Source of the DNA: Anaerocolumna sp.
GTDB taxonomy: Bacteria > Bacillota > Clostridia > Lachnospirales > Lachnospiraceae
DNA: 41,519 bases
Reading direction: 5' to 3'
NCBI GenBank assembly: GCA_029239975.1
Contig: JARBTX010000031.1
Location: forward strand, 1-41,519
Below the pieces are notes generated by a model that was not told where the DNA came from, searched no databases, and saw nothing but the letters and a program-made list of their open reading frames with translations. The position numbers were made by a program, and so were the translations under genes. Below are positions 17,163-24,202 of this stretch, one piece after another (within the stretch, counting starts at the first letter, position 1; each line of letters begins with the position of its first letter).

Positions 17163-17987
17163 ATGATAAGAATCATAAAGATTATATTAATAGGTATACT
17201 TACTACTGCATTTCGTATGGCGGAGCAATTTATATTGCCTTCAGGTGCTGAACAAAATATCTTAAAACCTAGTATTTTTGTAAATAACGGTTCGATGCCG
17301 ATTGTTTTTATTGTTTATGGAATTTTAGCTTATTCCATCATTGCTTCCATTTATTTAACCATAGAAAAAAATATATCTGGAAAGAAAATGATGAAAGGTC
17401 TAAAATATGGCATCGTATGTAGTTTATTATGGTTCACATATCTTTTAGAACCGCTTCCACATGTAGGGTCAAGTGATATTTTATCCTATCCGATAGCGGA
17501 TTCCCTTGCATTATGTTTTATGGGACTACTCCTTGGGTTATTCATTTCTAAGAATACGCTTCAAACTAGAAAATTACCGTCAATTCAAACAATGTATTTA
17601 GAATCCATACTAATTGTATTGTGTTTTGTAATTGGTAGAATCATTCAATATAAATACATAGATATCTATTCTTTATATAATACAAAACCTATTACTACAA
17701 TTATTTGGTCCCTTTTTACCGGTATGATAATAGCAATTGTGACACTATGGTTTAGAAGTCATTATAATAATAACAATCAATTGAAAAACTCTTTGGTTGT
17801 TGGTACAGTATTTTATGGTTTGGATTTATTTTTCTTTAATTTCTTTATGCCAATTGTATTTGATACAGATATTATTGATTTATTGATAAGAACTATATTT
17901 GATATAGCTACCGTAACGTTCGGTGTATACTTAAGTAATATGTTTATGAAAAATAATAGTATAGTTACCGTTAAAAAAATGAATTAA
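17163..17987 (+). CDS. Polytopic membrane protein, unknown function
   Basis: A 274-residue protein with about eight hydrophobic segments, not recognised. The ATG at 17163 follows AAGGAG by six bases; the frame is open further upstream to 17031 but overlaps the CPBP gene and has no ribosome site. It is likely co-transcribed with the CPBP gene and is ended by the strong terminator at 18034. Confidence 0.8.
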   Translation: MIRIIKIILIGILTTAFRMAEQFILPSGAEQNILKPSIFVNNGSMPIVFIVYGILAYSIIASIYLTIEKNISGKKMMKGLKYGIVCSLLWFTYLLEPLPHVGSSDILSYPIADSLALCFMGLLLGLFISKNTLQTRKLPSIQTMYLESILIVLCFVIGRIIQYKYIDIYSLYNTKPITTIIWSLFTGMIIAIVTLWFRSHYNNNNQLKNSLVVGTVFYGLDLFFFNFFMPIVFDTDIIDLLIRTIFDIATVTFGVYLSNMFMKNNSIVTVKKMN

Positions 17988-18033
17988 GTTTCTATGAAGT
18001 AAAAGAATAGAAATAAATTAACTATTATTTACT

Positions 18034-18084
18034 AAAAAACTGTCTTTGTTCAATTGTATGAAATTGAATAAAGGCAGTTTTTAT
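18034..18084 (+). terminator. Long rho-independent terminator
   Basis: A 20-bp stem: AAAACTGTCTTTGTTCAATT pairs with AATTGAATAAAGGCAGTTTT, with two wobble pairs only, then TTATTTTATT. Confidence 0.93.
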
Positions 18085-18238
18085 TTTATTGTAAGAAATG
18101 GATCAAAGACAGTTTCTTATTTAGTTGTAAGAAATGGTATAAAGACAGTTTTTTATTTAGTTGTAAGAAATGGTATAAAGACAGTTTTTTATTTAATTGT
18201 AAAAAATTGGATATAGGCAGTTTTATATTTAACGGCAA
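18072..18238 (+). repeat. 36-bp tandem repeat derived from a terminator arm
   Basis: Units begin at 18072, 18107, 18143, 18179 and 18215 (35, 36, 36, 36 bases). Each contains AAAGACAGTTTT or a one-base variant, the sequence complementary to the 5' arm of the terminator at 18034. The units run from that terminator's own 3' arm, so they look like tandem duplication of it. Confidence 0.88.
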
Positions 18239-18357
18239 AGAGCATTCCTTGAATGTATTTGAGTTGTTCGTGATTGATGTTAGAATTATATTTTAATACG
18301 TATATCCTACATTTATTATGTTTATACTTGTTTAAATTTAAAATTTAAAAAAATCTC

Positions 18358-18388
18358 TTGACTTAAAGTTAACTTTAAGTTGTATAGT
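18358..18388 (+). promoter_or_regulatory. Second MerR-type promoter with AdhR-like operator
   Basis: TTGACT (18358-18363), 19 bases, TATAGT (18383-18388). The spacer region holds the perfect 18-base palindrome CTTAAAGTTAACTTTAAG (18362-18379), identical to the AdhR repeat CTTAAAG-N4-CTTTAAG described for Bacillus subtilis. No MerR gene lies nearby. It heads the alcohol dehydrogenase/aldo-keto reductase unit. Confidence 0.8.
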
Positions 18389-18467
18389 TTAAAGGAACTT
18401 ACATTCTGATGAAAATTAATACTGGATTTATGTCAAAATTAACTAAAAGTGTAGGAAGGAGATTAAA

Positions 18468-18547
18468 ATGTCAGAATCAAATACCAACATGTAGATTTAT
18501 ATAAAAGCAATGACAAGATTCTATTTGACAAACATGAATCTCTTTAA
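18468..18547 (+). pseudogene. Tiny broken reading frame behind the second MerR-type promoter
   Basis: ATG 18468 has a good AAGGAG but stops after eight codons (MSESNTNM). In the +1 frame the sequence continues as VDLYKSNDKILFDKHESL to a stop at 18547, so one frameshift separates a 26-residue product. It is probably what remains of a deleted first gene of the operon; a leader peptide is the alternative. The rest of 17988-18635 is repeats and promoter. Confidence 0.35.
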
Positions 18548-18635
18548 AAGAAAATATGTAATTAAGTAATTTGTGTAATGCTATATCTTTAAAAACTAAA
18601 ATAAAAAAATATAAAATTAAATGGAGGACTAAAAA

Positions 18636-19802
18636 ATGTTAGGAAATTTTAATTATAGCAACCCAACAAAATTATATTTTGGCGAAGAATCAATTAATTA
18701 TCTTGCCGATGAGTTAAAAAATTATGGACAGAAAGTACTTTTCGTTTATGGTGGGGGTTCCATTAAGAACAATGGAATTTATGATCAAGTAATAACTATA
18801 TTAAAAGAGTGTGGAAAAGATGTGACTGAACTTTCAGGAGTTATGGCAAATCCAACTTTGGATAAATTGTATGAAGGAATGAAGCTTGCAAAAGAAAATG
18901 AAATTGAGTTTATTTTTGCAGTAGGTGGTGGTTCTGTTGTTGACTACTCCAAAGCATTATCCGTATCTGTTAAGTGTGATGTTGATCCATGGGAGAAATA
19001 TTATCTCAAAATGGAACCACTTAATAATGAGATTATACCAGTTGGTGCCATACTTACAATGGTTGGTACAGGCAGTGAAATGAACGGTGGTGCTGTTATA
19101 ACGAATACAAAAGATAAATTAAAGATTGGTCGAGTTTTTGATGATAAAGTATTTCCTAAGTTTTCAATTTTAAATCCGAAAGTAACCTATACTTTACCGA
19201 AGTATCAAATGGTAGCCGGGTTTTTTGACATTATGTCACATATTTTAGAACAATATTTTTCGGGTTATGATGATAATACTTCAGATTATGTTATGGAAGG
19301 GTTATTAAAATCCTTAATTCATAGCTCATTAATTGCTGTTGAAAATCCAGAAGATTATGAAGCAAGAAGTAATATCATGTGGATTGCTACATGGGCTTTA
19401 AATACCTTTGTTGCAAAAGGAAAATCTACTGATTGGATGGTACACATGATTGGTCAGCAGGTTGGAGCATATACAAATGCGACCCATGGAATGACATTAT
19501 CAACAGTTTCATTGCCATATTATCGCTTTATTATGAAGGATGGACTTGCTAAGTTTAAACGATTTGCAATCAATGTATGGAACGTGAACCCAGATGGCAA
19601 AACAGATGAGCAGGTAGCTGAAGATGGTCTTAAAGTTATGGAAGAGTATATGAATAAATTAGGACTGGTAATGAAGATTAGTGATCTAGGAGTAACAGAA
19701 GATATGATTGTTGATATAGCGAATTCCAGTTTTATTCTGCCTGGTGGGTATAGAGTACTGTCAACAGAAGAAATTATTGAAGTATTAAAGAAGAGCATGT
19801 AA
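18636..19802 (+). CDS. Iron-containing alcohol dehydrogenase (butanol dehydrogenase/YqhD type)
   Basis: A 388-residue group III dehydrogenase reducing aldehydes to alcohols with NAD(P)H. The nucleotide-binding part has YGGGSIKNNG and AVGGGSVVDYSKA; the metal ligands are D198, H202, H270 and H284 (FFDIMSH, MVHMIG, ATHGM), all present. TGGAGGA precedes the ATG. The AdhR-like operator upstream fits a role in aldehyde detoxification or fermentation. Co-transcription with the aldo/keto reductase 190 bases downstream is likely but interrupted by a large inverted repeat. Confidence 0.93.
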   Translation: MLGNFNYSNPTKLYFGEESINYLADELKNYGQKVLFVYGGGSIKNNGIYDQVITILKECGKDVTELSGVMANPTLDKLYEGMKLAKENEIEFIFAVGGGSVVDYSKALSVSVKCDVDPWEKYYLKMEPLNNEIIPVGAILTMVGTGSEMNGGAVITNTKDKLKIGRVFDDKVFPKFSILNPKVTYTLPKYQMVAGFFDIMSHILEQYFSGYDDNTSDYVMEGLLKSLIHSSLIAVENPEDYEARSNIMWIATWALNTFVAKGKSTDWMVHMIGQQVGAYTNATHGMTLSTVSLPYYRFIMKDGLAKFKRFAINVWNVNPDGKTDEQVAEDGLKVMEEYMNKLGLVMKISDLGVTEDMIVDIANSSFILPGGYRVLSTEEIIEVLKKSM

Positions 19803-19885
19803 ATCGTAATGTTATACGTGTTCAAATATTAAAGATATTAAATGATATAAATACGGTTATTAGGAAGTAATTAAAAAGTAAAGAA

Positions 19886-19954
19886 GATTTGGTGCTCAAG
19901 TTGTTTTTCTCTTTGGAATTAAAAAGGTTAGTATGCTTTCTTGAGCACTAAATC
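19886..19954. repeat. 15-bp inverted repeat with 39-base loop
   Basis: GATTTGGTGCTCAAG (19886-19900) pairs with CTTGAGCACTAAATC (19940-19954) with one wobble. No T-run follows, so it is not a normal terminator. It stands between the alcohol dehydrogenase and the broken aldo/keto reductase and may be a processing or stability element or a mobile-element relic. Confidence 0.7.
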
Positions 19955-19992
19955 AAATCTATTTTAAAATAAGCAGAATGAAAGGAGAAAAA

Positions 19993-21127
19993 ATGATTTA
20001 TAAGGAGTTTCAAGAAATAAAGCTATCTGCATTGGGTATGGGGGTTATGCGTCTACCGGTTATGGATGGAGTTTATGCAAATATTGACGAGATAGAAACT
20101 GATAAAATGGTTGCTTATGCCATGGACCAAGGAATCAATTATTATGATACTGCATGGGGATATCATGATGGACAGTCAGAGATTGCTATAGGGAAAGCAT
20201 TAAGCAAATATCCAAGGAAAAGCTATTATCTAGCCACGAAATTTCCTGGATATGATCCATCCAATTGGGCAAATGTGGAGATAATATTTGAAGAACAACT
20301 TAAAAAATGTGGAGGTAGAATATTTTGATTTCTATTTGTTTCATAATGTTTGTGAGATGAATATTGATGCTTATTTGGATCCAAAGTTTGGTATTTATGA
20401 TTACCTGATAAAACAAAAAGAAAATGGACATATTCATCATCTTGGTTTTTCTGTTCATGGAAGTTTCGATGTAATGAATCGTTTTCTAGAAGCGTATGGT
20501 CACAAGATGGAGTTTTGCCAGATTCAGCTAAACTATTTGGATTGGTCTTTCCAGGATGCTAAAGCAAAAGTAGAATTAGCAGATGAATACCATATTCCTG
20601 TCTGGGTTATGGAACCACTTCGTGGAGGCAGCCTTTGTAAATTATCAGATGAGAACGAAACCAAACTAAAAGCGTTACGTCCAGATGAGAAAGTACCAGC
20701 ATGGGCATTTCACTTTTTATTGTCAATTCCAACTGTAAAAGTGGTGTTATCCGGTATGTCGAATTACGATCAACTAGTAGAAAATATTAGTACCTTTGAA
20801 AAAGAAAAACCACTTACTGAAGAAGAACGACAAACACTTTTGAATATCGCAGATGAAATGTTGAAAAGCAAAGTACTCCCTTGTACCGCCTGCAGATATT
20901 GCACAAGTCATTGTCCTAAAGAATTAGACATACCGTCATTATTAGCTTTATACAATGAACACAGTTATACTGGTGGTGGATTCCTTGCGCCAATGGCATT
21001 AATGGCACTACCAGATGAAAAGAAACCAAGTGCCTGCATTGGTTGTAGAAGTTGTGAAGAGGTCTGTCCACAGCAGATTAAGATTTCAGAAGCAATGGTT
21101 GATTTTTCACAAAAACTAGGTATGTAA
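19993..21127 (+). pseudogene. Aldo/keto reductase with ferredoxin tail, single-base frameshift
   Basis: Two overlapping frames together encode one aldo/keto reductase of about 377 residues, similar in layout to the intact one at 5053. The first (19993-20328) carries YYDTAWGYHDG and ends after EEQLKKCGG; the second resumes as VEYFDFYLFHNV and ends with cysteine motifs CTACRYCTSHC and CIGCRSCEEVC. Removing one G from the GGAGG at 20311-20315 restores the usual KCGVEYFDFYLFHN. It is a real frameshift or a base-call error; the rest is well conserved, so the damage is recent if real. AAAGGAG supports the start. Confidence 0.85.
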
Positions 21128-21271
21128 AAGGTTTAATAACTAAAAGTAGTTATTATGTAAATAAATCCATCTCAAACTTCATATATTTTCAATCAATGTA
21201 AAATTTATGAATACCTATTATAAAAATGATTATAAAATAATTCATAAGTATTTAAATTAATTTAAACAATG

Positions 21272-21280
21272 TGGTATAAT
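21272..21280 (+). promoter_or_regulatory. Extended -10 promoter of the J-domain gene
   Basis: TGGTATAAT, about 110 bases before ATG 21393. Nothing else is recognisable in 21128-21392. Confidence 0.5.
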
Positions 21281-21392
21281 ACACAAGACGCACAGATCAT
21301 ATGAGATAAAAATGCATAAATATAGTTTAATTCTAATACATATAAGAATATTGGTGATAAACTGATTTTTGTTGGCATTTTGGAGGATTAAA

Positions 21393-21866
21393 ATGACTAA
21401 TATAGATTGTAGTGATATAAAGCGAAAGATTCGAAAGCTTAAAAAACTAGAGCTAAAAATTCGTTTTAATCTTACGAATTATGAAGATAAAAGATTTGAA
21501 ACCATAGTTAAGATGCATCAAGGTAGATTAGTGTGGGACGAATTCTTCGATCTTCATGATGTTCCATCAAAAAGCGTGAAATATCCCATAAAATCAATAG
21601 AAGTACTTAATAAAGATCAAATAAGAGACGTCATCAGCGAATACTTTTTTCGTGTATATTATCAGTTTTATAAAGAAAATGGCATGCTTAATTTTAGCAT
21701 TTATGACCCAGATATCCTAGCACAGTTAGGATTACCATACGATGCAGACAACGTTGCTATCAAGAAAAGGTTTCGTGAACTTGCAAAGCAATATCATCCA
21801 GATGCAGGTGGTGATAGTAAGAAGTTTATTGAATTAATGGAACAATTTGAAACCTTTCATTTATAA
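21393..21866 (+). CDS. J-domain protein with C-terminal DnaJ domain
   Basis: A 157-residue protein. Residues 1-105 are charged and unrecognised; the last 45 are a J-domain core, IKKRFRELAKQYHPDAGGD, with the HPD triad that stimulates DnaK. The J-domain at the C-terminus, not the N-terminus, suggests a specialised co-chaperone whose first part binds a particular client. ATG 21393 follows GGAGGA; the upstream ATG-like start at 21369 precedes that site. Single gene between its own promoter and terminator. Confidence 0.88.
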   Translation: MTNIDCSDIKRKIRKLKKLELKIRFNLTNYEDKRFETIVKMHQGRLVWDEFFDLHDVPSKSVKYPIKSIEVLNKDQIRDVISEYFFRVYYQFYKENGMLNFSIYDPDILAQLGLPYDADNVAIKKRFRELAKQYHPDAGGDSKKFIELMEQFETFHL

Positions 21867-21878
21867 ACGATCTTTTAT

Positions 21879-21905
21879 AAAGCGAGTTCATACTCGCTTT
21901 TTTTG
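21879..21905 (+). terminator. Rho-independent terminator
   Basis: AAAGCGAGT-tcat-ACTCGCTTT followed by TTTT. Confidence 0.93.
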
Positions 21906-22098
21906 TGTATTTTTTAATAGCCAAAGAGTGACTAACTATCACGAATAAATTTATAAAATATGTTGCATTATAAAATATGTTGCATTTCATTGAAGCATAA
22001 ATGTATTTATAACTTTAATAATAAGCATTTTTTAAGTTGTTTAATTGGTACAGAAAAATAGAATGGAAATTCATATCAAATATGGAAGGACTGATAGA

Positions 22099-22755
22099 AT
22101 GAAACAATATAAACGCCTACCAAAACATATTGGAATTATACCGGATGGTAATCGTAGATGGGCTGAAAATAATGGCATGAACAAAGAAGATGGTTATAAT
22201 TTCGGCATATCTCCCGGTTTAGAATTATATAAAGAATGCGTAGCCTTAGGAGTGAAAGAACTAACTTTCTATGGTTTTACTCAAGATAATACAAAACGTC
22301 CAGCAGTTCAAACAAAAGCATTTCAAAAAGCCTGCGTGGATTCAGTTTTACAATTAGCAAATTTTGATGCGAATCTTCTTGTTATTGGTAAATCTGATTC
22401 ACCGTCATTTCCAAAGGACCTTTTACCATTTACAAAAAGAGAGCAGATAGGGAAAGGATTAATCAATATAAACTTTCTTGTAAATTATGGCTGGGAGTGG
22501 GACTTAACACATGCTTACGGCTTTGATCCATCAGAAAATGACAACATAGCAAATGATATCGCTTCATCCGATATTTCAAGAATTGATTTAATCATCCGTT
22601 GGGGTAATAGAAGAAGACTAAGCGGTTTTCTACCAGTTCAATCTGTTTATGCTGATTTTTATGTGGTAGATGATATGTGGCCAGATTTTAATATAAATCA
22701 ATTTCATAAAGCTTTGGAGTGGTATCAAGAGCAGGATGTTACTTTGGGGGGATGA
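22099..22755 (+). CDS. Cis-prenyltransferase (undecaprenyl diphosphate synthase) family protein, atypical
   Basis: A 218-residue protein clearly of the UppS fold: HIGIIPDGNRRWA with catalytic D16, LTFYGFTQDNTKRP, and YADFYVVDDMWPDF near the end. Against E. coli UppS the conserved segment IRTGGEHRIS is IRWGNRRRLS here, so the Glu198 and His199 positions are arginine, and Glu213 is aspartate. Substrate or metal binding may therefore differ, and a housekeeping undecaprenyl role is doubtful. ATG 22099 follows GGAAGG by about ten bases; frames further upstream lack a site. Confidence 0.85.
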   Translation: MKQYKRLPKHIGIIPDGNRRWAENNGMNKEDGYNFGISPGLELYKECVALGVKELTFYGFTQDNTKRPAVQTKAFQKACVDSVLQLANFDANLLVIGKSDSPSFPKDLLPFTKREQIGKGLININFLVNYGWEWDLTHAYGFDPSENDNIANDIASSDISRIDLIIRWGNRRRLSGFLPVQSVYADFYVVDDMWPDFNINQFHKALEWYQEQDVTLGG

Positions 22756-22828
22756 AGATTTATAAATTAGTATAGGATTATGACATATAAAGTGTTAATA
22801 AAATTAAATAAATATAAATATCTGATTT

Positions 22829-22867
22829 AAAATCCTTGAATTATCATAATTCAAGGATTTTGTTTTT
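22829..22867 (+). terminator. Rho-independent terminator
   Basis: AAAATCCTTGAATTA-tca-TAATTCAAGGATTTT then GTTTTT. It also marks the left edge of the Rhs island. Confidence 0.93.
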
Positions 22868-22872
22868 AATTT

Positions 22873-23211
22873 ACTTCTTCTACATACGACACTAGAGATA
22901 ATATTACTTCTAAGGTAGAATTAATAAGTATACAACACGTTATCAATACAACTGTGAAAATAATCTGATACAAGTAACTAATGTTTTAACGAGAGCACTA
23001 CCTCAACATATGTCTGTAATGGTAACTTAATTCACAGACCGTCAAATTATTACCAATACTATGTATATCTAACCTATAATGAACAAAATCGATTAGTATC
23101 GTCTTTGACTTTCAATGATGATATGGTAAGATATGTATATAATAAAAATGGTAACTTAGTAAGTAAAACTACTTGAAAAAGAACTTTGATAACTGGACAA
23201 GTAAGAGATAA
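22873..23211 (+). pseudogene. Rhs cassette A: decayed YD-core fragment
   Basis: Nucleotide-level match to the core of the large Rhs gene at 24203: it starts like 24242 onward, jumps at about 23040 to the sequence like 25212, and ends at the ACTGGACAAGTAAG point (like 25372). It carries in-frame stops and indels, for example GTAACTTAATTC. It is a dead copy with an internal deletion of about 800 bases relative to 24203. Confidence 0.8.
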
Positions 23212-23445
23212 TACAATAATGAACTCTATGAGGATAAAAATCCAGATGAGTTATTTGAAATTACGTTACAAGATGGTAACGTAATTACTTCGCTTGACCA
23301 AGTTGCAGAGTTTTATGGTTTTGATCCAAGTTGGATTATACCTGCAAGTGAAGAAACAGGTAGAAAACCTGCTGTACTTGTTATAGGAGGTATTGATTCT
23401 GACCCAAGTAAAATGGTAGTTAATCCTGATGAATACTTGAAATGA
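23212..23445 (+). pseudogene. Rhs cassette A: orphan C-terminal tail
   Basis: After the core fragment a different open frame runs to TGA 23445, reading ELYEDKNPDELFEITLQDGN, then LDQVAEFYGFDPSWIIP and ending PDEYLK. It has no start codon or ribosome site. By position it is the C-terminal variable tail of a displaced Rhs protein. No toxin family is recognised in it. The membrane protein at 23486 follows by 40 bases as its candidate partner. Confidence 0.5.
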
Positions 23446-23485
23446 TGATATTGATTATACAAATTATATAAAAGGAGTTTTTAAA

Positions 23486-23962
23486 ATGGAAATGCTTATG
23501 AAACATAAAATATTAATATTAGTATTATCACTCGCGCTGTTATTACCACTAATTTACTTGGTTATTAGCTATGGAATTGATTATAAAACCAAAGTTGAAA
23601 GGTCCGAGTTAAAAAGAGAGTTTAAATCAGAAATATTGAGAGTAAAAAATAATGCGGATGGAAAGGATAGAATAATTTTAAAAAATATTACGAAATTCAA
23701 ATGGGATAAAGTATACTTTTTTCGATCCTATACACCTGTAGAAGATATAAATAAATCATTAGGATATAATTGGTCAAAAGCATATAGTCCAGTTTATGAT
23801 GGTGTTACTCTTATTGTATTTCAAAAAGATAAAACAGTGGTTCAATATTTTGAAAGTAGTTCGTATTTTGATGACGTTTTCTTTATAAAGGGAATTGATG
23901 CTGATGAAGCCATATTAGGTGTGTCAGAAGAGAAATTAGTATTAAAAAACAATGATAAATAA
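23486..23962 (+). CDS. Membrane-anchored small protein, candidate Rhs immunity (FKWDK family)
   Basis: A 158-residue protein with one N-terminal membrane segment (about 8-30) and an extracytoplasmic domain containing NITKFKWDKVYFF. The same motif occurs in the protein at 38333 (DITDFKWDKMLIY), so the two are paralogues. AAAGGAG is eight bases from the ATG. It follows the tail of Rhs cassette A and precedes cassette B, the place where immunity genes stand. Immunity is inferred from context only. Confidence 0.75.
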   Translation: MEMLMKHKILILVLSLALLLPLIYLVISYGIDYKTKVERSELKREFKSEILRVKNNADGKDRIILKNITKFKWDKVYFFRSYTPVEDINKSLGYNWSKAYSPVYDGVTLIVFQKDKTVVQYFESSSYFDDVFFIKGIDADEAILGVSEEKLVLKNNDK

Positions 23963-24011
23963 TTACCTATAAGTTTTTGCCTACATAAGTCTATTGAGTA
24001 CATTTTTGATG

Positions 24012-24040
24012 CGGCTATCTGATGATAGCCGTCTTATTTT
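24012..24040 (+). terminator. Rho-independent terminator before Rhs cassette B
   Basis: CGGCTATC-tgat-GATAGCCG followed by TCTTATTTT. It ends the gene at 23486 and overlaps the 5' limit of the open frame of cassette B, which supports that cassette B has no promoter of its own. Confidence 0.85.
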
Positions 24041-24202
24041 GAAAAGCTTTCTTCGAACGGCGGGCTGTACTATATTCCGCCGAGGAAAGTTCGTGATGCA
24101 ACCAATAGCATAGTTCAACAAATCATTTACAACAACGCCAATGCTCAAATAAAATCATTAGACGCATTACATCATGTTACACAGTATCTATATGATACCA
24201 AT

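Noticed and set aside
18072-18238. Possible CRISPR array
   Set aside because: The units are contiguous 36-bp tandem copies without unique spacers, and they derive from a terminator arm.
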